Part shown: in pieces, positions 16,567 to 25,500 of the stretch | Position numbering within the stretch: the stretch's first letter is position 1 | How the letters are laid out: every line of letters begins with the position of its first letter | Assembly: GCA_034436045.1 (NCBI GenBank) | Contig: DAOTVZ010000021.1 | Location: 1-29,966 of the forward strand | Length of the DNA stretch: 29,966 nucleotides | Direction of reading: 5' to 3' | Source: H111-94 sp034436045 | GTDB taxonomy: Bacteria > Chloroflexota > Ktedonobacteria > Ktedonobacterales > Ktedonobacteraceae | The notes under the pieces: model-generated | The model's database searches: none | Told to the model about the DNA's origin: nothing | Seen by the model: only the letters and a program-made list of their open reading frames with translations | Program-made: the position numbers and the translations under genes

Positions 16567-17838
16567 TCATCGCTTTGCCCTCAAAGACTGATTGAAGGTT
16601 GCGGTAAAGGCCAGGATCAATTGCGGGATACACAGCAGCACAACAGACCAGAAAGGCCCGACAAACTGGAGTAACACCCCTGTCACCCAGATGCCAAGCG
16701 GCTGTCCGCCAAAGGAGATGAGCCGAAAGACGCTATTGACGCGCCCTTGCAGGGCATCGGGAATGATCGAGAGGCGATAACTATACTGCATTACAGTATA
16801 AACTGGCACAACCATAAAGCTAACTGCGTTGACAATGCCAAGCCAGAGCGGAGTAGGAGCCAGTGCGTAGGAGAGCCATGAAATCGCCCATATCCACGCC
16901 GAAACGACGATGACACGCCTGAAACCAAAACGCTTCTCCAACGGGCTGGCGAGGATGGCCCCGACAACACTGCCAATGCCGCCAGCCCCGATAATCAGAC
17001 CAATAGCAAATGCCGAGGCGTGCTGGTGTTGCGCGATGACCTCCAGGATCAGAATATAGCCATAGCAGGGCGTGGTCAGGCCACAGGTCAGAATTGCCAG
17101 AAAACGAATGAGCGGATTGTGCCAGAGCCACGCCAGTCCCTCTTTCACATCCAGCCACAAACTCGCTACTGTAATAACATGTCTGTCGCGCTCCTCCTGA
17201 AATTCCCTACTAATAAAAAAGAGCGAAATCACAGAAACAACGTAGGAGATAGCATCAGCGATAAAAGGCCACATGCGTGCCAGGCCATAGAGTAACCCGC
17301 CTAGTGATGGCCCTAGCAGTAACGCGCCTGAATATAGGGTCTGATCGACGCCGGTGGCATTGGTAATCTGTTCCTTCGCTACCACGCGCGGCAATGATGC
17401 CGCTTCCGCCGAGTTAAAGAACACAAACAACGTACCCTCAACCAGCGAAACAATGTAGAGCTGAAGATAGCTCAGCTGACCGAGGAACAACGCCACCGGA
17501 ATACTACCCAGCGCGATAGCTCGCCCCATATCACACAGTATCATCAGACGTTTACGATTCCAGCGATCTACCAGCGCGCCCGCAGGCAGTGATAATAGCA
17601 CATAGGGTAGGCCGCGCACCCCGGTAATCAACCCCGCCTGTAACGGTGAATGCGTCAGTGCCAGAATCAACAGAGGAAACGCTACCAGCGAAACAGAAGT
17701 GCCAACCGAGGAGACAAGTTGCCCACCCTCTAACAACCAGAAATCTCGGTTGCGCCAGAGCGGCACTGCCGACCCCACTTGTGCTGTTGGTATCTGCCCA
17801 TTATTATCTTGTTCACACATATCCTGAGAAAGTGACAT
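16567..17838 (-). CDS. Major facilitator superfamily (MFS) exporter
   Basis: The product (423 residues from the chosen start) has about 12 membrane helices. Motif A appears as GALVDRWNRKRLMI after helix 2 and again in a weaker form (ASPLEKRFGFRR) in the second half. The WRNRDFWLLEGGQLVSSVGTSVSLVAFPLL opening is typical of the EntS/MdtG-like MFS_3 drug or siderophore exporters. The start at 17838 is chosen because AGGAG (17852-17848) lies nine nt upstream and the protein then begins with the usual short cytoplasmic tail. The frame stays open to 18042, but the extra 68 residues are Cys/Arg/Pro-rich and look non-coding. It exports an unknown compound and has no regulator next to it. Confidence 0.9.
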   Translation of the reverse strand: MSLSQDMCEQDNNGQIPTAQVGSAVPLWRNRDFWLLEGGQLVSSVGTSVSLVAFPLLILALTHSPLQAGLITGVRGLPYVLLSLPAGALVDRWNRKRLMILCDMGRAIALGSIPVALFLGQLSYLQLYIVSLVEGTLFVFFNSAEAASLPRVVAKEQITNATGVDQTLYSGALLLGPSLGGLLYGLARMWPFIADAISYVVSVISLFFISREFQEERDRHVITVASLWLDVKEGLAWLWHNPLIRFLAILTCGLTTPCYGYILILEVIAQHQHASAFAIGLIIGAGGIGSVVGAILASPLEKRFGFRRVIVVSAWIWAISWLSYALAPTPLWLGIVNAVSFMVVPVYTVMQYSYRLSIIPDALQGRVNSVFRLISFGGQPLGIWVTGVLLQFVGPFWSVVLLCIPQLILAFTATFNQSLRAKR

Positions 17839-18101
17839 AGATGACTGCTCCTGAGCATTACTTTGAGAAGCACAAACGAGACGTGAAGGTGTTCGCGCCG
17901 GAGATTTTATCCCAGGACGCACTGCACTGTCGTTCTCAGGGCAAAAGGGGAAAGTTCGGAATGCAAAGCCCGACAACGCGCATCCAGGCAGCGCGCACCG
18001 GACTGGAGAAAGAGAGGCAGAAAAGCAGCAACGTAATACCACTACGATAGCTGATACATAGTATCCGATGTCACTTCGCTATCGTGCCATCGCCACTTTA
18101 T

Positions 18102-18134
18102 GCCGCATAAGCCCGGCGTGAACGCTTATGCGGC
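18102..18134. promoter_or_regulatory. Perfect 11-bp inverted repeat, possible operator
   Basis: GCCGCATAAGC at 18102-18112 and its exact complement at 18124-18134 are 11 nt apart, so the dyad spans three helical turns. The location between divergent promoters fits a binding site for a dimeric or tetrameric regulator. As RNA it would be a very stable hairpin, but there is no T-run on either strand. Confidence 0.5.
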
Positions 18135-18340
18135 GGTTAAGCTCATTTGCACATAAGTCGTGCTACGTAGATACTTGCGAATCTTCATATTGTGCATGCT
18201 ACCATGCCACACAGCTACCTGTCAAGCAGAAAAGAGCGCCACTGAAATGTGATAAAATGGAAGAATAAGAAGGGAGCGGAGTGGAAATATTTTTTTAGCA
18301 CATACACTCATACCCCAATCGTTGTATCGTCTCACCTATC

Positions 18341-18346
18341 AGGAGG
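18341..18346 (+). promoter_or_regulatory. Ribosome binding site fixing the aminotransferase start
   Basis: AGGAGG, exactly complementary to the 16S 3' end, lies five nt before ATG 18352. It rules out the upstream in-frame TTG at 18322, which would add ten residues. Confidence 0.8.
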
Positions 18347-18351
18347 CATCT

Positions 18352-19701
18352 ATGTCTGACAGCAATTCCCACCTCACTATTCCAGGCGAAAAATCGCGCG
18401 CGTTAATGGCCCGCCGCCAGCAATTTGTCGCGCGTGGCGTCTCCAGCACGATGCCTGTTTTCGCCGCCAAAGCCGAGGGGGCCGTTATCGAGGATGTTGA
18501 CGGAAATCGCTTTTTCGACTTCGCCGGTGGCATTGGCGCTATGAATATCGGGCACAGCCGCCCGGAAGTGGTCAAAGCCATCGCTGAACAGGCTGAAAAA
18601 TTCACGCATACCTGCTTTAGCGTCATGATGTATGAACCCTACGTAGCACTGGCCGAGCGCCTGACAAAGATCACCCCCGGCGATTTTCCCAAAAAGGCCA
18701 TCTTCTTCAATAGTGGGGCCGAGGCCGTCGAGAACGCCGTCAAGATCGCTCGCTATGCTACCGGTCGCCCGGCGATTATCGTTTTTGACAATGGCTATCA
18801 TGGACGCACTCTGATGACTATGACCATGACGGCAAAAGTCAAACCCTATAAATATCGCTTCGGCCCCTACGCGCCAGAGGTCTACCGCGCGCCATTCCCC
18901 TACCCCTATCGTATGGATATGACGCCGGAGCAGGCCTCGCAAGCCTGTCTGAAAGAGCTTGAGCGCATGTTCGTCGGCGAGGTTGCCCCCGACCAGGTCG
19001 CAGCGGTCATCATCGAACCGGTACAGGGCGAGGGTGGCTTCATGATTGCACCTCCCGGCTTCTTACGTGATCTCAAAGCTTTGTGCGAACAACATGGTAT
19101 CCTCTTTGTTGCCGACGAAATTCAGACCGGCTTCTGTCGCACTGGCAAGATGTTCGCCGTTGAGCATGATGGCGTCGTCCCCGATCTGCTCATCATCGCC
19201 AAGTCGATGGGCGCTGGCATGCCGATCAGTGGCGTCATTGGACGCGCCGAACTGATGGATGCACCCCCTCCCGGTACACTAGGCGGTACCTACAGTGGCA
19301 ACCCGGTGGCCTGTGCCGCTGCACTGGCCGTGCTTGACATCTACGAACGCGAAGACCTAGCCACCCGCTCGCAGCAGGCTGGCAAGGCCGTTCTTGACAC
19401 GTTTACCCGCCTGCAAGCACGTTACGATTTCATCGGTGACGTGCGCGGTCTGGGTGGCATGGTCGCAATGGAACTGGTCAAAGACCGCCAGAGCAAAGAG
19501 CCAGACGCACAACGCACTGGTGCCATTCTCAGCGCGGCCCACGAACGCGGCCTGGTGCTGATCCGCGCCGGTATGTATGATAATGTGGTGCGCGTACTGG
19601 TGCCGCTCAACATTACCGATGAACAACTCCAGCAGGCCCTGGCTATTCTCGAAGATGCCGTCGCCAGCGTTGCCAGCCCGGCTACTGCACCCGCCGACTA
19701 A
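18352..19701 (+). CDS. gabT: Class III PLP-dependent aminotransferase, probable 4-aminobutyrate aminotransferase
   Basis: The 449-residue protein is full length for the class III (omega) aminotransferases. Visible motifs are FFDFAGGIGAMNIGH (54-68), the phosphate-binding SGAEAVENAVKIAR (121-134), FDNGYHGRT (145-153), IEPVQGEGG (221-229), D255 of VADEIQTGF, which binds the pyridine N, and the PLP Schiff-base K284 in IIAKSMGAGMPISG. These fit GabT, which moves the amino group of GABA to 2-oxoglutarate, giving succinate semialdehyde and glutamate. Ornithine or other omega-amino acid specificity cannot be excluded. No gabD gene is adjacent. It converges on a class IV aminotransferase with only 14 bp between stops. 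Confidence 0.85.
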   Translation: MSDSNSHLTIPGEKSRALMARRQQFVARGVSSTMPVFAAKAEGAVIEDVDGNRFFDFAGGIGAMNIGHSRPEVVKAIAEQAEKFTHTCFSVMMYEPYVALAERLTKITPGDFPKKAIFFNSGAEAVENAVKIARYATGRPAIIVFDNGYHGRTLMTMTMTAKVKPYKYRFGPYAPEVYRAPFPYPYRMDMTPEQASQACLKELERMFVGEVAPDQVAAVIIEPVQGEGGFMIAPPGFLRDLKALCEQHGILFVADEIQTGFCRTGKMFAVEHDGVVPDLLIIAKSMGAGMPISGVIGRAELMDAPPPGTLGGTYSGNPVACAAALAVLDIYEREDLATRSQQAGKAVLDTFTRLQARYDFIGDVRGLGGMVAMELVKDRQSKEPDAQRTGAILSAAHERGLVLIRAGMYDNVVRVLVPLNITDEQLQQALAILEDAVASVASPATAPAD

Positions 19702-19715
19702 AACCGCGTCAACTG

Positions 19716-20558
19716 CTACCATTCGCCGCGCTCAACCATCGCAATAAAGCGTTGCTCTAACTCGGTTGTGCGCGGCCCCGGCTTGCCATTACCAATCACC
19801 AGCTCATCGATCTGCACCACAGGCACAATCTCTTTCGACGACGAAGTGATAAAAGCTTCATCGGCCTGGGCCAGTTCCTCAAACTGAATGGGCCGCTCCT
19901 CAATGGCAAAACGCCCCTGCGCCAGCGCCAGCACTACATTGCGCGTTATACCGATCAACACACCCTCGCGTGGTGTGATCAGCGTATTTCCCTTGAACAC
20001 AAAAAAATTGCTCCGTGTTCCTTCAAGCACGTGCCCCTCTTCATCGACAAAGAGCGCGTCAGCAGCCCGGTGTCGTTCGGCTTCTTTGAGCGCGCGCACC
20101 GCTGCTATATAGTTCGTCGTCTTGGCTTCCGGCGTCGTGCGTTGCAGGCGCGTCGTAATCACCTTGTAGCCACGCGCGAAACGCTCCATATCACGCTCAC
20201 TAAGAGGCGTAATCAACACCGCTAACGTCGGCTTGCCGATAGGCAAGATACCATCCTCGCTCTCCCCGCCCGTCACCAAAATGCGAATGGCCGCATGCTT
20301 ATAGGTATTTCGCTCAATAGCCTCTTGAATGACACCAGCAATAAAATCGCGTGTATACGGTATCTCAAGATCAATTAGCTCGGCGGAATGCATCAGCCGA
20401 TTGAGATGCTCGGCGAGATGGAATGGACGACGATTATACGTGCGCAGCGACTCGAAGACACTGTAGCCGCGTAAAATGGCAACATCATTGATTGATAACG
20501 TGGCCTCATGGGGATGAACCCAGCGCCCGCCAACATACCAGAGGGCCTGCATATCCAT
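19716..20558 (-). CDS. Class IV aminotransferase (branched-chain/D-amino acid/ADC-lyase family)
   Basis: The 280-residue protein is a fold-type IV PLP enzyme. The N-terminal GGRWVHPHEATLSINDVAILRGYSVFESLRTYNRRPF is followed by HLNRLMHSAE. The PLP lysine is K146 in EAKTTNYIA, the PLP-nitrogen Glu is E179 in VLEGTRSNFF, and there is a phosphate-binding GITRNVVL. The length fits IlvE, D-alanine aminotransferase or aminodeoxychorismate lyase alike. The TRSNFF stretch is common in BCAT-like members, so a branched-chain aminotransferase is the first guess. It starts with ATG 20558 and has no operon partner. Confidence 0.88.
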   Translation of the reverse strand: MDMQALWYVGGRWVHPHEATLSINDVAILRGYSVFESLRTYNRRPFHLAEHLNRLMHSAELIDLEIPYTRDFIAGVIQEAIERNTYKHAAIRILVTGGESEDGILPIGKPTLAVLITPLSERDMERFARGYKVITTRLQRTTPEAKTTNYIAAVRALKEAERHRAADALFVDEEGHVLEGTRSNFFVFKGNTLITPREGVLIGITRNVVLALAQGRFAIEERPIQFEELAQADEAFITSSSKEIVPVVQIDELVIGNGKPGPRTTELEQRFIAMVERGEW

Positions 20559-20751
20559 AGGTATCCTACCTCAACAACATAAACTAGAGTATCAGTTACT
20601 CCTTAGCGATGATACCACAAACTGTCTAACTTTCTGGCACGTCAACCGTATACCTGGTGTAGTCGTCAAGAAGAAAGAAAAGGCGACGGGATAGAAGAAA
20701 ACCTATCGAATGACTGTGATCAATAAGACAATATAAATAAGGAGAATAGTT
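20559..20751. promoter_or_regulatory. Divergent intergenic region
   Basis: It separates the class IV aminotransferase (minus) from the DUF4342 gene (plus). A weak plus-strand pair ATGACT (20710-20715) and TATAAA (20732-20737), 16 nt apart, is present, but its start point would fall in the ribosome binding site. On the minus side TTGACG (near 20640) has no well-spaced -10. No coding frame is seen. Confidence 0.4.
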
Positions 20752-21048
20752 ATGACCCAGACAGATCCCAACAGTGTTGAGCAAAAGACCACCTATGAAG
20801 AACTACAGGTTGTAGGCGAACAACTGCTGGCGAAGGTCAAAGAACTGCTGCACGAGGGGAACGTGCGCCGCATCATCATCAAACAGGAAGGCCAGACTAT
20901 CATGGAGATTCCGTTGACCGTCGGCGTGGTTAGCGTGATCGTCGCACCTATGCTGGCCGCCATCGGTGCCATCAGCGCCCTGATTACGCAATGCTCTATC
21001 GAGGTCATCCGCGTTGAGCGCACCGAGCCTCCCACAACAGGCAAATAA
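20752..21048 (+). CDS. DUF4342 domain protein
   Basis: The 98-residue protein fits the DUF4342 pattern. An amphipathic N-terminal helix (TYEELQVVGEQLLAKVKELLHEGN, about 14-37) is followed by a strand VRRIIIKQEGQTIMEIPLTVG and a hydrophobic, probably membrane-associated helix VVSVIVAPMLAAIGAISALI (about 61-80). It ends in the strand IEVIRVE. The function of the family is unknown; similar domains occur next to UBA or membrane proteins. Ribosome binding site AAGGAG lies about seven nt upstream. A very strong terminator follows, so it is likely a single-gene transcript. Confidence 0.85.
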   Translation: MTQTDPNSVEQKTTYEELQVVGEQLLAKVKELLHEGNVRRIIIKQEGQTIMEIPLTVGVVSVIVAPMLAAIGAISALITQCSIEVIRVERTEPPTTGK

Positions 21049-21089
21049 ATCTACCTGACACCCGATCTCAGCAAAAAGTGCTATAATAT

Positions 21090-21133
21090 ATCCAGTGCAA
21101 CCGCAAGACTTAGCGGTTGCACTGGATGTTTTT
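21090..21133 (+). terminator. Very strong intrinsic terminator after the DUF4342 gene
   Basis: ATCCAGTGCAACCGC (21090-21104) and GCGGTTGCACTGGAT (21113-21127) form a perfect 15-bp stem with an 8-nt loop, followed by GTTTTTAC. A TGCTATAAT sequence (21079-21087) abuts the stem on the left. Confidence 0.9.
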
Positions 21134-21200
21134 ACAGGCAAGCATAAAAATCATATTTTTCACGTGCTTTTAATGTATTAGCAGCAAAGGAGTACATCGG

Positions 21201-21680
21201 ATGCCAGTTCCAACACAGGCCCTGTTTGATGCCTTCAGCAACGCTCCAGCACAATTCGCGTCTATCTTGCAGGAACTCACGGAAACACAAATACAGTATG
21301 TTCCCGCTACCGGCGAGTGGAGCATCCACATGATTATCGTCCATCTGGCCGATAGCGAAGCAGTCGGCTACTGGCGTCTGCGCAAAACTATCGCAGAACC
21401 CGGCTCCACGCTGGACGTTTATGATGAAGCTGCATGGGCCGAACGCCTCTCCTATCAGACGCAGAATCGCGAAAGTGCGCTCGCCATCTTTGCTGCATTA
21501 CGCGCATCCAATGCCGCTTTGCTTCGTTCATTACCCGACGAGATGTGGGCATTGAGCAGCACCCATCCCGAACGTGGGGCGCTCAGCCTCTACGATCTTT
21601 TTCAAATCTACCTGGAACATGGACAGATACACCTACAGCAAATAGAGCAAATCAAACGTCTCCTGTACTTGCAACAATAA
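21201..21680 (+). CDS. DinB-family protein
   Basis: The 159-residue protein has the four-helix DinB pattern: EWSIHMIIVHLADSEAVGYWRLRK with a conserved histidine near residue 48, a central helix pair, and the C-terminal YLEHGQIHLQQIEQIK with HxxxH spacing. In DinB/YfiT proteins three histidines bind a metal (Ni or Zn). Many members are thiol S-transferases (bacillithiol or mycothiol linked) or damage-induced proteins of unknown role. The first metal ligand is VHLADSE and the last two lie near residue 142. Ribosome binding site AAAGGAG lies before the ATG. The next gene starts 10 nt after the stop, so the two are probably co-transcribed. Confidence 0.88.
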   Translation: MPVPTQALFDAFSNAPAQFASILQELTETQIQYVPATGEWSIHMIIVHLADSEAVGYWRLRKTIAEPGSTLDVYDEAAWAERLSYQTQNRESALAIFAALRASNAALLRSLPDEMWALSSTHPERGALSLYDLFQIYLEHGQIHLQQIEQIKRLLYLQQ

Positions 21681-21690
21681 GGAGAGTATT

Positions 21691-22203
21691 ATGGTAATGC
21701 TGCTCAAAGCGCGCGGTAAGACGAACCGCACACAAAACTACGTCCTCATCGGCCTGGGCATCCTCTATCTGCTCGGAGCCTTGCTACTACATCTCAACCC
21801 TTATACCTATCCCCTCGGCCTGCTCTTAGCCGGTCTGGGCATATTAGTGGCCGCCATCTTTAATCCCTATCGCCTGCTACTGGCCGGTATTCTCGTCTCA
21901 CTGATCGGCCTTTCCAAGTATTTTCAATTCGCCCACACCATTCCCAACGGCGGGGACACCCTCTACCTGGCCATTGGACTGGCTCTCTTGGCTATCGCGC
22001 TGGCGGCCCGACGCGGCTACATCGGGCGCGGCCCCATCACGCCCGCGCTCATCGTGCTGCTCGCCGGACTGATCGAATATCCTCCTACCTTCCGCCTGTT
22101 TCCGGCAGGCATGGTACCTTTTGTCCTCTCGCTCTGGTTCCCCGGCCTGCTCCTGCTCATCTTAGGCATCATTTACCTGTTCGTACCTGCTCGACCGCAC
22201 TAG
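21691..22203 (+). CDS. Small integral membrane protein of unknown function
   Basis: I do not recognise this 170-residue protein. It has about six hydrophobic segments (about 17-33, 38-55, 60-73, 88-105, 117-130, 140-163), with basic residues at the N terminus (KARGKTNRTQ) and in loops, which suggests a cytoplasmic N terminus. The gene starts 10 nt after the DinB-like stop with AAGGAG just ahead of it, so it is likely in the same transcript. No conserved catalytic motif is evident. Confidence 0.75.
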   Translation: MVMLLKARGKTNRTQNYVLIGLGILYLLGALLLHLNPYTYPLGLLLAGLGILVAAIFNPYRLLLAGILVSLIGLSKYFQFAHTIPNGGDTLYLAIGLALLAIALAARRGYIGRGPITPALIVLLAGLIEYPPTFRLFPAGMVPFVLSLWFPGLLLLILGIIYLFVPARPH

Positions 22204-22437
22204 CTTGTAACGATGGTAGAGAGCCAGTGGGAAAAAGATCATGCCGAATATCGAGATATATCTTCCGCAAAGATTTCTGCATCGAAATAAGTAAGCGGTT
22301 AAAGTTTCTTCCAATTCTGACATCTGTCAGTCAGGATTATTGGGCGGGAAAAGAAGAGTATCTTCATCAGTTGTTGCATCTGATGTGAAGCATAGTGTAT
22401 ACTCTTGTTGAGATTCAGTGTAGCATTACACCGCCTT
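22204..22437. promoter_or_regulatory. Intergenic region upstream of the LuxR regulator
   Basis: The region holds a perfect 6-2-6 palindrome CTGACA-TC-TGTCAG at 22317-22330, about 45 nt upstream of the best promoter, which is listed separately. No coding frame seen. Confidence 0.5.
22374..22403 (+). promoter_or_regulatory. Sigma-70 type promoter of the LuxR-type regulator
   Basis: TTGCAT (22374-22379) and TATACT (22398-22403) are 18 nt apart, with TG just before the -10. The start near 22410 gives a leader of about 140 nt that contains a small ORF. Confidence 0.6.
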
Positions 22438-22452
22438 GCAGGAGGAACTATC

Positions 22453-22527
22453 GTGAACAATGCAAACACGGAGAAGATGGTGCTTGTTCAAGTCGTTCCA
22501 GTAGAGGACAGGTCAAAAACAGGCTGA
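22453..22527 (+). CDS. Putative 24-residue leader peptide upstream of the LuxR regulator
   Basis: A GTG codon at 22453 follows AGGAGG (22440-22445) by seven nt, an ideal ribosome binding site, and the frame closes with TGA at 22525-22527. The peptide is (M)NNANTEKMVLVQVVPVEDR plus five residues. It is too short for a fold, carries no signal peptide and has no run of one amino acid as in classic attenuators. The ribosome binding site is better than that of the large gene starting 23 nt later, which is why I report it. It could be a translated leader that couples translation, or a degenerate gene end. Confidence 0.45.
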   Translation: MNNANTEKMVLVQVVPVEDRSKTG

Positions 22528-22550
22528 AATGCTGGAAAGGATAGCAGAGG

Positions 22551-25500
22551 ATGGAGGTACAATTTTCCTCCCTCATCACCTGTCCGGTTGTGTTCGGTCG
22601 GAACCAGGAACTCAAGGCCCTCCGCTCGCTCGTTGAGCAAGTACGAAGCGGAGAGATGCAGATAATCCTCGTTTCCGGCGAAGCCGGTATTGGCAAATCC
22701 CGCTTGGTAGCCGAGGTTAAAGCCGCCGCCACGGCTCACGGCTTTCTGCTGCTAGAGGGACAATGTTTCCAGACCGACCGCGAGTCTCCCTATGCGCCGC
22801 TGCTGGACCTCTTTCGCGCGTATTTCGCTCGTTGGACTTCAACCGTCCATACAGACCCCACGCACGCCTTCGCCTCCACGCTCTCGCACCTGCTACCTGA
22901 GCTGGCGCTGCTTTTCCCCGACCTGGCGGCTCTGCCCACGTCTCCTGCTGGTGATCCCGAAGAGGAGAAGCGCTACCTCTTCGCTGTCATGGTCCATTTT
23001 ATCGCGGAGCAAGCTATACAGCATCCCGTGTTCCTCATGATAGAGGACATCCACTGGTGTGATGACTTGACTCTGGAATTGCTGCTGCATTTAGTACGCC
23101 GTTGTCGGCGGGTACCACTGCTCTTGCTCGCCACCTATCGCCACGAGGAACAGCACCCACGCTTAAGGCGATGGATAACCCAACTGGATCGGGAGCGTGT
23201 GGTACAGGAATGCTCGCTCAAGTGCCTGTCACGGGATAACGTTGCGGGTATGATTCGCGTCATGCTGAATCTGCAACAGGAGGTCAATACTGATCTCCTC
23301 GATACCATTTACACCCGCTCCGAGGGCAACCCTTTCTTCGTTGAAGAACTCCTCAAATCGCTCATGACCTCAGGAGAGTTAGCTTCTGTTGATGGAACCT
23401 GGAAACTCACTACACACCATACTCTGATACCTCGTAGTGTTGAAGAAGCCGTACAACAGCGTATTGCATACTTAAGCACAGATGCCAGACGTCTTGTTAC
23501 GCTTGCGGCTGTGGCAGGATACCGCTTTAACGTCACCTTGCTTCGGGAAATATTGCAGTGCGAGGAAGGACAGTTATTGGCTCTGCTCAAAGAGGTGATG
23601 ATAGCCCAACTGGTGGTAGAAGAGGCCACTGACCAGTTTGCCTTCCGCCACGCCCTTACTCAGGAAGCTATTATGGCCTCATTGCTACTTCGTGAGCGCC
23701 AGGGAATGCATCGTCGCATCGTCGAAACCCTGGAGCGGCTTTGTAACTCTTCCCCCACTTACCGAGAGCGCTATCTGGAAGAGCTGGCTTCACACTCCAA
23801 TGCAGCGGGTCTATGGGAGCAGGCGCTAGCCTATGCACAAGAGGCGGGCAAAAAAGCTTTGAGGCTCTACGCCCAGCAGACCGCCATCGACCACTTTACT
23901 CACGCCATAGAAGCAGCCCACCACCTTTCCCAAACGCCACCGGCATTCCTCTACCTGGCACGGGGGCAGGCATATGAAACGCTGGGCGATTTTGAACGGG
24001 CACGTCACGATTACGAACGCTCGCTCGCCGCCGCTCGCACAATGCAGGATAGCCCGATGGAATGGCAGAGTATGATGGCCATTGGCTTCCTATGGACCGG
24101 ACGCAATTACGAACGGGCTGAGGTATGGTTCCGTCAGGCGTTAGCGCTAGCCGAGCAACTGGCCGACCCGGCACTACGTGCCCGCAGCCTCAATCGCCTG
24201 AGCAACTGGCTGCTGAATACCGGGCGTATCCAGGAGGCGCAAGAGACACTCCAGGAGGCACTCCATCTGCTCGAAACACAACAGAACAACCAGATCATGG
24301 CCGAGACACTTGAGATGTTGGGCATGGCCACTTTTTTTATGGGAGACCCGGCTACCGCCGTGAAGGTTTACTTTGAGCGAGCGATTGAGCTATTTCGCGT
24401 CCTGGGTGACCAGCAGGGCCTGCTCTCTAACCTTGCTGCGCAGGCCCTGGATTCCGCTCCTGAAACGATTGAAACGACCTCTAGCTCACTGAGAACACGC
24501 GAGGTGTGTGTACACGATGCAGAAGAAGCACTGCGTCTGGCGCGCCAAACGAACTCACAGGCAGGGCAAGCATTTGTAGAAATTGCAACGACAGGAGTCC
24601 TTTTCTCCTTTGGTGAGTTCGGTTCCGCGTTAGCTCACGCGCAAGAGGCATTGCGCATTGCCACAGCTATCGGACACCAGGAGTGGATCGCCGCTACTTA
24701 CGGTATGTTGGGACAACTGTATCTCTTACTGCTCGAAGCTGACAAGGCAGCCTCCTACCTGGAAGCAGCATTAGCAGACTCCCAGGCGCTTGGATCGGCC
24801 ATCTGGACGAAACAACTGACGCCGTATCTGGCGCTGACCTACATCCTCAGACGAGAGTTTCCCCGTGCAGAAGCAGTCCTCAAGACGATCATGCCCCGTG
24901 AGCAGCAGCCACGTAACTTTTTTGAACGCCAGGCTGCCCGCGCCTGGGGCGAACTGGCACTGGCCCAGGGAGAGACGCAATACGCATTACACATTGCTAA
25001 GCAACTGATTGTCTCAACTCCAGGTGTGGAGCAGCAGCCCATCCCACATCTGCTGGCCTTGAAAGGCGAGGCTCTGCTGGCCTTAAAGCACCTGGAAGAA
25101 GCTGCGGAAACGCTAGAAGAAGCTAAAAACAGTGCTGAACTGCGACAGGCCCCCTCGATCCTCTGGCGCATCCAGCGCTCGCTGGGGCGGGTCCATCACC
25201 TGCTCAAACGTGAGGAGCAGGCGCAGCATGAGTGGCATGAGGCCCGCACAATTATCGCCAGACTAGCAGCAACCATCGATGAAACCCCACTGCGCGAGCA
25301 TTTCTTACACACCGCTCTAGCCACTCTTCCCCCAGAAAAGTCGCTCTCCCAGAAGGCATATACCAGCCGCAAGTATGGTGGCCTCTCTGCCCGTGAACGT
25401 GAGGTGGCTGCGCTCGTGGCTCAAGGGAAAAATAATCGGGAGATTGCGGCCTCCCTGGTAGTCAGCGAACGTACCGCTGAAGCACATATCAGCAATATCC

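Larger units (their letters stand above)
17839..18351. promoter_or_regulatory. Divergent intergenic region between the MFS and aminotransferase genes
   Basis: About 510 bp lie between the two divergent starts. I see no convincing coding frame. The region holds a perfect 11-bp inverted repeat (18102-18134), a small IR GCATG-CTAC-CATGC (18194-18207) and an AT-rich stretch with GATAAAAT near 18251-18258 that may be a -10 box for the plus-strand gene, but no good -35. Confidence 0.5.

Noticed and set aside
17839..18042. N-terminal extension of the MFS protein to 18042
   Set aside because: The extra 68 residues are Cys/Arg/Pro-rich without family resemblance, and a good ribosome binding site supports ATG 17838.
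18403..18942. 179-codon minus-strand frame opposite the GabT-like gene
   Set aside because: It is the usual long antisense frame of a GC-rich codon-biased gene; no family features and no ribosome binding site.
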